Source: Barnesiella propionica (GTDB lineage Bacteria > Bacteroidota > Bacteroidia > Bacteroidales > Barnesiellaceae). From it: a stretch of DNA of 64,000 nt. The stretch is taken from the NCBI RefSeq assembly GCF_025567045.1, contig NZ_JAOQJK010000006.1, positions 175,816-239,815 of the forward strand, read 5' to 3'. A program made the translations under genes and the position numbers. Positions 1 through 7,802 of this stretch are shown here, one piece after another. The notes beneath the pieces were generated by a model, which saw only the letters and a list, made by a program, of their open reading frames with translations, was not told the DNA's origin and did not search any database. The stretch's first letter is position 1; each line of letters starts with the position of its first letter.

Positions 1-8
1 AGAGTTAG

Positions 9-49
9 AAAAACGTTTTTTTTCGTTTTCCTGAAAAAAAAACGTTTTT
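9..49. repeat. AT-rich inverted repeat upstream of bioB
   Basis: A perfect 15-bp inverted repeat (9-23 and 35-49) whose outer ends each contain the 12-bp palindrome AAAAACGTTTTT (9-20 and 38-49). The two palindromes are 29 bp apart centre to centre and end just before the -33 element of the bioB promoter. It could be the hairpin of a terminator of an upstream gene, or a twin operator for a repressor of bioB. The sequence alone does not decide. Confidence 0.5.
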
Positions 50-50
50 A

Positions 51-81
51 TTGCCATCAAAGAACTATTTCCATAACTTTG
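51..81 (+). promoter_or_regulatory. bioB promoter, Bacteroidota sigma-70 type
   Basis: TTG at 51-53, 20 bp spacer, TAACTTTG at 74-81. This matches the phylum's -33 TTG / -7 TAnnTTTG consensus. The predicted start of transcription near 88 leaves a leader of about 100 nt before the bioB ATG. Confidence 0.65.
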
Positions 82-103
82 CGACAGGGAAATACGAACA
101 GAA

Positions 104-178
104 ATGCAGAATAAACCACACTTTCACCGTGGCTCCATACCTTCTTTAAGGAGGATTTCCCTAAGAAACACATATTAA
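104..178 (+). CDS. Possible 24-codon upstream ORF in bioB leader
   Basis: ATG at 104 opens a 24-codon frame ending TAA at 176-178, 11 nt before bioB. It begins MQNKPHFHRG and is rich in basic residues and histidine; I know no family for it. Its own start has no clear ribosome site, but a strong AAGGAGG lies inside it at 148-154. That sequence is too far (about 35 nt) from the bioB ATG for ordinary use. AGGGAAAT at 86-93 can pair with ATTTCCCT at 155-162, folding the leader around this ORF. Translation is unproven. Confidence 0.25.
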   Translation: MQNKPHFHRGSIPSLRRISLRNTY

Positions 179-189
179 ACTAATCTGAC

Positions 190-1152
190 ATGATCGAAGA
201 AATTAAAAACAGAATTCTTGCGGGAGGTGAAATAACCCCGGCAGAAGCCGTGGAATTATCGAAGGTCACGGACAGGGAATCCTTGTACGCCGCCGCCGAT
301 GAAATACGCAGGGCTCTGTGTGGAAACAAACTGGACACATGTTCCATTGTCAATGCTCGCTCGGGCAAATGTCCCGAGAACTGCAAATGGTGCTCCCAAT
401 CGGCTCATCACCAAACAGGAGTAGAGATATATCCTATTCTCCCCGAAGAAGAAGTTATGAAAATGGCCCGGGTCCATGACAGGCAAGGTATAAAACGTTT
501 TTCCCTGGTAACCAGCGGAAGAACTGTCAGGAAAACCGAAATGACCGAATTTTGCAAGATGTTCCGCCGCATTCACGCCGAAACGGGAATGAGAACTTGT
601 GCTTCGATGGGATTACTGAACCGGGAAGAATTGGAAATGCTCAAAGAAGCAGGAGTAAAACGTTATCATTGTAATCTGGAAACTGCATCTTCTTACTTCC
701 CTACCTTGTGTACAACGCATACGACCGAAGATAAGAAGAAAACTATACGGATAGCAAAAGAGCTGGGCTTTGAAATCTGTTCGGGCGGCATCATAGGTAT
801 GGGAGAAACGATAGAACAACGTATAGAAATGGCATTCGAGTTAAAAGTACTGGGAGCAGAATCGGTTCCTATGAATATATTGAACCCTATACCGGGAACA
901 AAACTCGAGAATACTCCTCTTATTTCGGAAGACGACGTCTTGCTTACCATAGCCATATTCCGTTTCATACTGCCCCGAACACGGCTGATGTTTGCAGGAG
1001 GCCGGGCCCGGCTCTCCAGAGAATCGCAGAAAAAAGCATTATTATCGGGGCTCAACGCCAGTATGGTGGGTGACCTGCTCACGACCATAGGCAATAACGT
1101 TAAAGAAGATATGGAAATGTTCCGGGAATCGGGATATGATACGACGCGATAA
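190..1152 (+). CDS. bioB: Biotin synthase BioB
   Basis: Radical-SAM enzyme that inserts sulfur into dethiobiotin in the last step of biotin synthesis. The CxxxCxxC cluster motif is at Cys61, Cys65 and Cys68 (CPENCKWCSQS), followed by the family's NLETA and NPIPGT segments and a C-terminal region containing FAGGRARLS. At 320 residues it is the usual length. The ATG at 190 gives the expected short N-terminal helix. No other biotin gene lies next to it in the window, so here it is a single-gene unit: it has its own promoter and a strong terminator follows at 1173-1209. The leader holds palindromes and a small ORF that may control it. Confidence 0.96.
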   Translation: MIEEIKNRILAGGEITPAEAVELSKVTDRESLYAAADEIRRALCGNKLDTCSIVNARSGKCPENCKWCSQSAHHQTGVEIYPILPEEEVMKMARVHDRQGIKRFSLVTSGRTVRKTEMTEFCKMFRRIHAETGMRTCASMGLLNREELEMLKEAGVKRYHCNLETASSYFPTLCTTHTTEDKKKTIRIAKELGFEICSGGIIGMGETIEQRIEMAFELKVLGAESVPMNILNPIPGTKLENTPLISEDDVLLTIAIFRFILPRTRLMFAGGRARLSRESQKKALLSGLNASMVGDLLTTIGNNVKEDMEMFRESGYDTTR

Positions 1153-1172
1153 GGATATTGTTGATAATCTTA

Positions 1173-1209
1173 AAAAAATCCGGCGTACTTTATTTTCGCC
1201 GGATTTTTT
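1173..1209 (+). terminator. Rho-independent terminator after bioB
   Basis: Perfect stem AAAAAATCCGGCG (1173-1185) with CGCCGGATTTTTT (1197-1209), 11-nt loop, ending in a T run. Confidence 0.85.
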
Positions 1210-1280
1210 ATATCGGGATATTTTGTCCATGAATAAATACTTTTTAGGGAACAAATGGAGGAGGATTGTCACAAAAGTGA

Positions 1281-1288
1281 TAACTTTG
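1281..1288 (+). promoter_or_regulatory. -7 element upstream of the DUF4199 gene
   Basis: TAACTTTG at 1281-1288 followed by C matches the phylum's -7 consensus. No TTG is found at the normal -33 distance. Predicted transcription start near 1295, about 22 nt before the ATG at 1317. Confidence 0.45.
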
Positions 1289-1316
1289 CATTTTATACAG
1301 AAAATAAATAACACCG

Positions 1317-1862
1317 ATGGAAGAAACAGCGAAACCGAAAGGACTTTTAAAACAAGCAATGGAAATGGGAGCTTATTTCGGACTCTTTCTGCTGGTCAAG
1401 TTCCTATTAGCGACGCAAAGTCTGAATAATCCGCTTTTAAACCTGGCATCTCTGTTGATGCTTTTTGCTATTCCGTTCGTCGTATATTATCTGATGCTAC
1501 GGTTCAAAAAGACAATCATCGAAACAAATGTTTTTTCCCAGCTTTGGATGTTCGGAATATTATTATTTTTTTTCGCATCTTTAATTAGCTGTCTGGGCGA
1601 ATATATCTATATAGACCCCAACTATCTGAATACACAAATAACGGCAATGTTGGCAATGTTGGACGATATGGAGCAGCTCAAGGGTAATGAAACGCTGAAC
1701 ATGATGAAGGATGCAATGGCAAACGGAGCTACACCCACTCCGTTTGGAATGATCATGCAAACGATCTGGGCTAACACATTCGTCGGTTCTTTGTTATCCA
1801 TTCTTTTAGCACTTATACTCAATAATACACGCCAAAAATCCGGTTTCAATAAAGAAAACTAA
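1317..1862 (+). CDS. DUF4199 family integral membrane protein
   Basis: A 181-residue membrane protein of the Bacteroidota family DUF4199, function unknown. Four hydrophobic segments are visible (about residues 17-35, 42-62, 76-95 and 148-170). A polar loop between segments three and four contains the stretch AMLDDMEQLKGNETL. It precedes a polyprenyl-phosphate-type glycosyltransferase by 8 bp, an arrangement I recall as common in this phylum, so it may help that enzyme in the inner membrane. Assignment rests on length, topology and context; no catalytic residue is apparent. Confidence 0.8.
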   Translation: MEETAKPKGLLKQAMEMGAYFGLFLLVKFLLATQSLNNPLLNLASLLMLFAIPFVVYYLMLRFKKTIIETNVFSQLWMFGILLFFFASLISCLGEYIYIDPNYLNTQITAMLAMLDDMEQLKGNETLNMMKDAMANGATPTPFGMIMQTIWANTFVGSLLSILLALILNNTRQKSGFNKEN

Positions 1863-1870
1863 GCATCACT

Positions 1871-2818
1871 ATGGATATTTCTCTGGTCATCCCCCTTTTT
1901 AACGAAGCCGAATCGCTTCCCGAACTTACCGCTTGGATCGAACAGGTGATGAAAGCACATAATTACAGTTATGAAATTCTATTCATCAATGACGGTAGTA
2001 CCGATGGCTCCTGGCAGGTTATAGAATCGTTGCAAAAAAAGAATCCGCAGATCAAGGGCGTCAAATTCCGAAGGAATTACGGAAAATCACCAGCTCTCTA
2101 CACCGGGTTCCAACGGGTACAGGGAGATGTAGTGATCACAATGGATGCAGATCTTCAGGACAGTCCGGACGAGATACCGGAACTTTACCGCATGATAACA
2201 GAAGAGGGATACGATCTTGTTTCAGGATGGAAAAAGAAAAGATATGACCCGTTAAGCAAAACTATTCCTACCAAAATATATAATGCTACCGCCCGAAAAG
2301 TAAGCGGTATATACCTACATGATTTTAACTGCGGATTAAAAGCTTACCGGAATGAGGTGGTTAAAAATATAGAGGTCTATGGAGATATGCACCGTTATAT
2401 CCCTTATCTGGCTAAAAATGCAGGCTATACCAAAATAGGAGAAAAGGTTGTTCGTCATCAGGCTCGTAAATATGGCAAGACTAAATTCGGTCTGGATCGC
2501 TTTATCAACGGTTATCTCGATTTAATGACTTTATGGTTTTTCTCCCGTTTCGGAGTGAAACCCATGCATTTTTTCGGATTGTTGGGAAGTTTTATGTTCG
2601 CCTTGGGCTTTATAGCTGTCATTATAGTAGGTACGACCAAGTTATACAACATGTATTCGGGCAATCCTTATCGTCTGATAACCGATTCACCATATTTTTA
2701 TTTGTCGCTCACCGCCATGATATTAGGAACTCAACTATTTCTGGCCGGTTTTATAGGTGAACTTATTTCACGCAATGCACAAGACCGGAATCATTATCAA
2801 ATAGAAAAAGAAATTTAA
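1871..2818 (+). CDS. GT2 glycosyltransferase, polyprenyl-phosphate (DPM1/GtrB-like)
   Basis: Transfers a sugar from a nucleotide donor to a membrane polyprenyl phosphate. The 315-residue protein has a GT-A domain with NDGSTDG at 40-46 and the metal-binding MDADLQD at 91-97, then two C-terminal membrane helices (about 232-255 and 273-298). This is the GtrB/DPM1-like architecture. It is co-directional with the upstream DUF4199 gene and with the nitroreductase 12 bp downstream. The actual sugar cannot be read from the sequence. It may feed O-antigen or teichoic-like glycan modification, or glycoprotein synthesis. Confidence 0.88.
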   Translation: MDISLVIPLFNEAESLPELTAWIEQVMKAHNYSYEILFINDGSTDGSWQVIESLQKKNPQIKGVKFRRNYGKSPALYTGFQRVQGDVVITMDADLQDSPDEIPELYRMITEEGYDLVSGWKKKRYDPLSKTIPTKIYNATARKVSGIYLHDFNCGLKAYRNEVVKNIEVYGDMHRYIPYLAKNAGYTKIGEKVVRHQARKYGKTKFGLDRFINGYLDLMTLWFFSRFGVKPMHFFGLLGSFMFALGFIAVIIVGTTKLYNMYSGNPYRLITDSPYFYLSLTAMILGTQLFLAGFIGELISRNAQDRNHYQIEKEI

Positions 2819-2830
2819 AATATTGTTTAT

Positions 2831-3376
2831 ATGAATCCAGAAGCCTCCTCATTGCCCGTATTGGAATTGCTCCAGAAACGTTGTTCGGTACGAAGGTTCT
2901 CAAAATCTCCCGTAGAGCAGGAGAAACTGGAATATATCCTTGAATCAGCCAGCGTAGCTCCATCGGCGGTGAACTTTCAACCTTGGTTATTCCTTGTAAT
3001 AAGAAAAGAGGAACAAGCTGAAAAATTACGTCGCTGTTATCCGCGCGAATGGTTCCGCGAAGCACCTGTATATATTATTGCCTGCATAGATCATGACGCC
3101 AGTTGGAAAAGAGCTAATGACGGGAAAGATCATGGCGATATAGATATAGCTATAGCAACTGACCACCTGTGTACGGCAGCAACCGATGCAGGACTGGGAA
3201 CATGCTGGGTATGCAATTTCGATGCTAATTTATGCCGTGAATTATTCAATATGCCAAAAAATCTGGAACCGGCCGTTATTATCCCCGTAGGATATCCGGC
3301 AGATGCCGACGTATTCGCCACAACACCTAAAAAAAGAAAAGCGATAAACGAAATTATAAAATGGGAAAGTCTTTAA
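2831..3376 (+). CDS. Nitroreductase family FMN oxidoreductase
   Basis: NAD(P)H-dependent flavoprotein of the nitroreductase fold, 181 residues. It has the N-terminal FMN-phosphate site RCSVRRFS (about 16-23), the SVAPSAVNFQPW segment (41-52) and the C-terminal glycine-proline loop VIIPVGYPAD. The substrate is unknown; this family reduces nitro compounds, quinones or flavins. Its stop overlaps the start of the next gene by 16 bp, so the two are translationally coupled. Confidence 0.88.
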   Translation: MNPEASSLPVLELLQKRCSVRRFSKSPVEQEKLEYILESASVAPSAVNFQPWLFLVIRKEEQAEKLRRCYPREWFREAPVYIIACIDHDASWKRANDGKDHGDIDIAIATDHLCTAATDAGLGTCWVCNFDANLCRELFNMPKNLEPAVIIPVGYPADADVFATTPKKRKAINEIIKWESL

Positions 3377-3873
3377 CTAAAATAGCAATTGCAGGGTTTC
3401 TGCTCTGTATCGTTACAGTCTTTCTTTACGGCTGCGGCGATTCAGGCTGTCTGGATAATCGCAGCAGTATGCCCATTGCCAATTTCTACAACACCAACAG
3501 CCCATCACAACAGCTTAGCATAGATTCCATATCGGTTTACGGCCTGGGGCAAATCAACGATTCTTTGTTACTGGACAGTGCACGAAACGTTTCTCAAATA
3601 TCCCTGCCATTCCGAAACTCTCATGATACGACCCAGTATGTAATACATTATAACCAGCATAATCTTTCTTTCGACCAGTATAACGATACGCTCACATTCA
3701 TCTATCATCCTTATCCTTATTTCGTATCGGCAGAATGCGGAGCAATGTTCAACTATATCATGGACAAATGGGAATATACCCGTAACGTACTCGATTCCAT
3801 GGCTGTTGTGGTAACTGAGATCACGAACGAAAACGTTGAAAGTATAAAACTGTTCTATGAAATTAATAAATAA
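3361..3873 (+). CDS. DUF6452-type lipoprotein
   Basis: A 170-residue predicted lipoprotein. It has a hydrophobic signal segment with lipobox FLYGC (Cys25) and a second pair of cysteines nearby (GCGDSGCLD). The rest looks like a small beta-sandwich without catalytic motifs. I place it in the Bacteroidota family DUF6452, which I recall being paired with DUF6048 as here. It overlaps both neighbours (16 bp upstream, 17 bp downstream), so the pair is co-translated. It probably sits on the outer membrane with the next gene product. Function unknown. Confidence 0.75.
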   Translation: MGKSLTKIAIAGFLLCIVTVFLYGCGDSGCLDNRSSMPIANFYNTNSPSQQLSIDSISVYGLGQINDSLLLDSARNVSQISLPFRNSHDTTQYVIHYNQHNLSFDQYNDTLTFIYHPYPYFVSAECGAMFNYIMDKWEYTRNVLDSMAVVVTEITNENVESIKLFYEINK

Positions 3874-4663
3874 GCTCATATTAATTACCGGATTGCTGAC
3901 GTGCACGTTTCCGGCATATTCCCAACGGCGTGTCATTACTCCGGTGGAACCGGGCTATGAACAGAAGTATATAACACAAACCGCCGTAGATTCAGTCGCT
4001 CCTGAAAAGGAAGAAGAAAAGCCCCCTAAAATATACCCGTTATTCAATGGTATAATGGTAGGAGTAAATGTATTTGATCCTGTTGCGAATCTATGCGGGC
4101 AAAAATACGGTAACTACGAAATAGGAATAGAGGTGGATCTTCTGAACCGTTTTTTCCCCGTATGGGAAATAGGAATAGGACATGCCAAAAGTACTCCCGA
4201 AGACATGAACTTTACTTATCTGACTAAAGGAGCTTTGTATAATCGCATAGGATTAAACTATAATTTTAAATATAAGAGCGATTCTCCCAGCTTTTTTTAT
4301 ATAGGACTCCGCTACGGATTCTCAATGTTTTCTTACGATATCAATGATATCACTATGAATTCTCCATACTGGGAGGAGTCCCAGGTTATCAATATTCCGG
4401 ACCAGAAATCACATGCACACTGGCTCGAAGGCCTGGTAGGCCTACGGGTACAGATATACAAGAATTTTTTCATGGGATGGTCGGTCCGGTATAAATATAT
4501 GCTTTCTTACAAGAAGAACATAAATTCCGATCCTTGGTTTATACCCGGATACGGTACCAAAGGTTCCTCCCTGGGTTTTACCTATAACCTCATGTACCGG
4601 CTACCCATAAAAGGTAAAATATCCAAAGCAAAACCGGAAATCGTAGGAGATACTAAAAAATAG
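3857..4663 (+). CDS. DUF6048-type outer-membrane beta-barrel protein
   Basis: A 268-residue exported protein with a signal peptide ending near AYSQ (residue 23). A short charged linker rich in Glu, Lys and Pro is followed by a run of alternating aromatic/hydrophobic strands typical of a small outer-membrane barrel (for example NRIGLNYNFKYK and FFYIGLRYGFSMF). It is the likely partner of the lipoprotein whose end it overlaps by 17 bp. No enzymatic signature is seen. The family assignment (DUF6048) is from memory of the gene pair. Confidence 0.75.
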   Translation: MKLINKLILITGLLTCTFPAYSQRRVITPVEPGYEQKYITQTAVDSVAPEKEEEKPPKIYPLFNGIMVGVNVFDPVANLCGQKYGNYEIGIEVDLLNRFFPVWEIGIGHAKSTPEDMNFTYLTKGALYNRIGLNYNFKYKSDSPSFFYIGLRYGFSMFSYDINDITMNSPYWEESQVINIPDQKSHAHWLEGLVGLRVQIYKNFFMGWSVRYKYMLSYKKNINSDPWFIPGYGTKGSSLGFTYNLMYRLPIKGKISKAKPEIVGDTKK

Positions 4664-4698
4664 TCTTAAAAATATTCGCTCTTGCCTTTCTGTTTACA

Positions 4699-5058
4699 TC
4701 AAACCAACTCACTCCATTCCTCCGGTCTGAATCCGATCAATACCCGATTATCATTTATTAATAGCGGACGCTTAACCAGCATTCCATCCGTAGACAGTAA
4801 AGCAATCTGTTCTTCTTCGCTCATGGCGGGTAATCTATCTTTAAGTCCCATACTCTTATACAAAAGCCCACTCGTATTAAAAAACTTTTTAACGGGTACT
4901 CCACTTCGGAGAATCCAATCCTTGAGTTCGGCATATGTAGGATTATTTTCGGTAATATGGCGACTTTCATAGGTTATTCCGGATTCGTCCAGCCATTTAC
5001 GGGCTTTACGACATGTATCGCACGCAGGATATTGTAAAAACAAATATTTCATAATCAT
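4699..5058 (-). CDS. ArsC/Spx-family thioredoxin-fold protein
   Basis: A 119-residue protein of the ArsC/Spx/MgsR fold: N-terminal beta strand, then CDTC (CxxC redox pair near residues 14-17), and the conserved LLSTDGMLVKRPLL and GFRPEEW segments. Such proteins are either arsenate-reductase-like thiol enzymes or, as Spx, redox-sensing RNA polymerase partners. No arsenic genes lie nearby. The start could be ATG 5058 or ATG 5052 (MKYLFLQYP). The T run of the terminator behind pepD touches this start, so expression may depend on read-through. Confidence 0.82.
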   Translation of the reverse strand: MIMKYLFLQYPACDTCRKARKWLDESGITYESRHITENNPTYAELKDWILRSGVPVKKFFNTSGLLYKSMGLKDRLPAMSEEEQIALLSTDGMLVKRPLLINDNRVLIGFRPEEWSELV

Positions 5059-5064
5059 AAAAAA

Positions 5065-5092
5065 CGGGGATCGAATATTCTATCCATCCCCG
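5065..5092 (-). terminator. Terminator between pepD and the ArsC/Spx-like gene
   Basis: Stem CGGGGAT (5065-5071) with ATCCCCG (5086-5092). On the minus strand it is followed by a T run at 5064-5059 that directly abuts the downstream ATG at 5058. Confidence 0.7.
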
Positions 5093-5118
5093 AAAAGCTT
5101 ATATGGTTAATAATCATC

Positions 5119-6585
5119 TTACTTTTTCTCAGGGATATTTTCCAGAACTGCCACCAGCAATTTCCAGAAATCGGCTACTGTTTTTATCTCTACTTTCTCA
5201 TTGGGAGAATGCGGATGCTTAATAGTCGGTCCGAATGAAATCATATCCAAACCGGGATAAGCGGAACCGATTATTCCACATTCCAATCCCGCATGCATCA
5301 TTTTGACTTCGGGTTTACGTCCCAACACTTTAGGGTATATCTCTTCCATCAATTTAAGTACCGGAGATTCAAGATTCGGCTCCCAGCCGGGATACGCTCC
5401 GGAAAATTCGACTCTCGCTCCGGCTAAAGAAAAGACACTTTCCAGCGAAGATGCCAGGGCCATCTTCATCGATTCGCTTGAGCTTCGTACCAAAATACTG
5501 ATATCAATAGCCCCTCCGGATGTTTTTACGATAGCCAAATTGGAAGATGTCTCTACTACTTCCGGAGACTCCGGAATCATGCGGTACACATTATTAGGAC
5601 ATGCCACAACAGCATTGATAAGATCGTCCTGTATAGGTTCGGGAATAAGCGAAAGAGGCAGATTGGCTTCCTCGGCACGGAACAAAAGATTTTCCTCGAT
5701 ATATCCGTACTCATGTTTCAATGTATCGGCAAATATATCTACTGTTTTCAGGAAATCTTCTTTTTCCTCAACAGGAATTGTTACAGCAGCTACAGCTTCA
5801 CGGGGTATTGCATTACGCAATGTCCCGCCTTCATAGAAAGCCAGGCGTGCTTCATGGGCGGAAACGACTTCTTTCAGGAAACGGAACATTTCTTTATTGG
5901 CATTAGCCCGTCCGAGATGAATATCCACACCGGAATGACCTCCGTGCAGCCCTTCCAGAATAACTTTATAGGCAACCTCATTCTGAGGAGTATATGGTTC
6001 TTCTTTATAGCGAAAGCTTACATTGACATCTATACCGCCAGCACAGCTAATATATAATTCACCGTCTTGTTCAGAATCGGTATTGAGCAGTATCTTTCCC
6101 TGGAGTTCTCCCGGTTTCAGACCTATCGCTCCATACATTCCGGTCTCCTCGTCATAAGTGAACAAGGCCTCGATAGGACCATGTTTCAATTCATCAGATT
6201 CCAGAACCGCAAGAATAGCCGATACGCCTATTCCGTTATCGGCTCCCAGTGTAGTTTCCTGAGCCGTCACCCATTCTCCGTCGATACGGGGGAGTATAGG
6301 ATCGGTTTTAAAATTATGTTTTACATTGCCGTTGGCCTGAGGAACCATATCCATATGCCCTTGTAAAATAACCGGGCATCTGTTTTCCATACCCGGTGTC
6401 GCAGGTTTGCGGATAATCACATTACCCGCTTCGTCCCGATAAGTATCAAGCCCGTGAGACTTCCCGAACTGCATAATATACTCGGTTATTTTATCTAAAT
6501 GTCCCGATGGATGGGGAATCTTGCAAATTTCGGCAAAATGCTTCCAGATAGCCTGAGGCTGAAGCGATGATAAGGTATTATCCAT
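5119..6585 (-). CDS. pepD: Aminoacyl-histidine dipeptidase PepD (M20)
   Basis: Zinc dipeptidase of family M20C that hydrolyses Xaa-His and other dipeptides in the cytoplasm. Metal-site segments seen: QGHMDMV (His77, Asp79), TTLGADNGIG with the bridging Asp, the catalytic pair in YDEETGM, and HAGLECGI near the C-terminus. About 488 residues, normal for PepD. The open frame extends to a TTG at 6594, but ATG 6585 (MDNTLSSLQP) is the better start. A terminator follows at 5065-5092. The flippase-like gene lies just upstream in the same direction. Confidence 0.94.
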   Translation of the reverse strand: MDNTLSSLQPQAIWKHFAEICKIPHPSGHLDKITEYIMQFGKSHGLDTYRDEAGNVIIRKPATPGMENRCPVILQGHMDMVPQANGNVKHNFKTDPILPRIDGEWVTAQETTLGADNGIGVSAILAVLESDELKHGPIEALFTYDEETGMYGAIGLKPGELQGKILLNTDSEQDGELYISCAGGIDVNVSFRYKEEPYTPQNEVAYKVILEGLHGGHSGVDIHLGRANANKEMFRFLKEVVSAHEARLAFYEGGTLRNAIPREAVAAVTIPVEEKEDFLKTVDIFADTLKHEYGYIEENLLFRAEEANLPLSLIPEPIQDDLINAVVACPNNVYRMIPESPEVVETSSNLAIVKTSGGAIDISILVRSSSESMKMALASSLESVFSLAGARVEFSGAYPGWEPNLESPVLKLMEEIYPKVLGRKPEVKMMHAGLECGIIGSAYPGLDMISFGPTIKHPHSPNEKVEIKTVADFWKLLVAVLENIPEKK

Positions 6586-6615
6586 AACTATCAAATTTAT
6601 AGGTTTAACATATTT

Positions 6616-7641
6616 CTATTCTGCCGGTTCACAGGAAACCAGATCTTTTTCCGGTAAATCGTTCTTTTTCCGGTCCAAGGCAATGGAGAAAAAGGTATAT
6701 ATTCCCAATAATACGATCAACACCATTTGTGAACCGTGAACAACCAAAGCGAATGCCCCCGCTTCTGTAGCTCCCACTCCGTAGAAAGAGAGTCCGGCAA
6801 TAATCGCCAGGTGCCAGGGCCCGAGCCCCCCCTGTACGGGCAAGCCCATACTTAAACTGCCCAACACATACAAGGTAAGGGCAACCAGTATTCCCAGATC
6901 TTTTGTCCATTGGAAGGCAAAGAAACAAACATATAGCTGGAGAAAATAACAAGTCCAGATAAATATAGTATAAAACAAGAACTGAAATTTACCTTTCATT
7001 TTAAGTACCGTACTGAAACCTGTCCACAGATTTTGCACCATAGCTTTTACTTTTAAAGCCCATTTATTAGTCGTATTCTTACGGAAAAGCCATAAAACAG
7101 AACCTATCGCCAGCAGCAATATAGCATATAACCAGGGTGACGTAACGGTATTGACCAATCCCTGCTGTACCGAAGGATAATCGCTCAGGAATTTAAGAAA
7201 TACGTTCATGTTAAGGAAAAATACCGAAATGGTAAGTATAAGTACCGTCAAAGTATCGGTCAAACGATCCGAAACCATCGAACCGAATACTTGTGAAAAA
7301 GAAGATTTCTCTCTATGTGCTATATATCCGCAACGCCAAACCTCTCCCAACCTGGGAAAAACCAAATTCATCGCATACGTGCCGAATATGGCATTTACAA
7401 GGCTTCTCATCGAGGGTGATAGCCCCAGTGCCCGTAACTGCAAACGCCACCGGAAAGCCCTGGCGATATGACTGAAAATACTGATAACCATAGATACGGC
7501 TATCCAAAAATAATTAATATCTGATTTAAGAATAGAAAAAATCTCTTTCGTGTCGAGTTTACTGTATAAATACCAAAAGAGAGCCACGCCGCATATCAAA
7601 GGCAGGACGTACTTTACTATATTACTGAGTATTTTTTTCAA
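6616..7641 (-). CDS. LPG-synthase-like flippase (UPF0104 family)
   Basis: A 341-residue polytopic inner-membrane protein with about eight hydrophobic helices and the family patterns HIARAFRWRLQLRALG, FPRLGEVWRCGY and the late VQGGLGPWH segment. It corresponds to the membrane half of lysylphosphatidylglycerol synthase (UPF0104) without the soluble aminoacyl-transferase domain. Such stand-alone forms are thought to move lipids or lipid-linked molecules. The start is a TTG at 7641, 4-5 nt after an AGGA ribosome site; there is no better ATG. A candidate -7 element lies at 7682-7689. Confidence 0.85.
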   Translation of the reverse strand: MKKILSNIVKYVLPLICGVALFWYLYSKLDTKEIFSILKSDINYFWIAVSMVISIFSHIARAFRWRLQLRALGLSPSMRSLVNAIFGTYAMNLVFPRLGEVWRCGYIAHREKSSFSQVFGSMVSDRLTDTLTVLILTISVFFLNMNVFLKFLSDYPSVQQGLVNTVTSPWLYAILLLAIGSVLWLFRKNTTNKWALKVKAMVQNLWTGFSTVLKMKGKFQFLFYTIFIWTCYFLQLYVCFFAFQWTKDLGILVALTLYVLGSLSMGLPVQGGLGPWHLAIIAGLSFYGVGATEAGAFALVVHGSQMVLIVLLGIYTFFSIALDRKKNDLPEKDLVSCEPAE

Positions 7642-7681
7642 TTTTCCTGTTTTAAAAAATATTATTGTACCTTTGTGTCTC

Positions 7682-7689
7682 GCAAAGAT
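7682..7689 (-). promoter_or_regulatory. -7 element for the flippase gene
   Basis: On the minus strand TATCTTTG followed by C (plus-strand CAAAGATA at 7682-7689) fits TAnnTTTG. No convincing -33 TTG is seen. Confidence 0.4.
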
Positions 7690-7702
7690 ACGAGATAATC
7701 TG

Positions 7703-7710
7703 TAACTTTG
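7703..7710 (+). promoter_or_regulatory. -7 element for rsmA
   Basis: TAACTTTG at 7703-7710 followed by G fits the phylum consensus. A TTTG at 7672-7675 lies 27 bp upstream, too far for a normal -33. Transcription would start near 7717. Confidence 0.4.
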
Positions 7711-7769
7711 GTACGTCCGGAACTATTTAATTTAACTCCGGTAATAAGTTTACACATTGATTAACAGTC

Positions 7770-7802
7770 ATGGAAACGAACCGAAAAAGTAATGATAAAT
7801 AA
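7770..7802 (+). CDS. Possible 10-codon leader ORF overlapping rsmA start
   Basis: ATG at 7770 reads [10 protein letters not shown] and stops at TAA 7800-7802, 8 nt inside rsmA (ATG 7792) in another frame. A ribosome ending here would sit on the rsmA start, so coupled initiation is possible. No family is known and it may be chance. Confidence 0.2.
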   Translation: METNRKSNDK

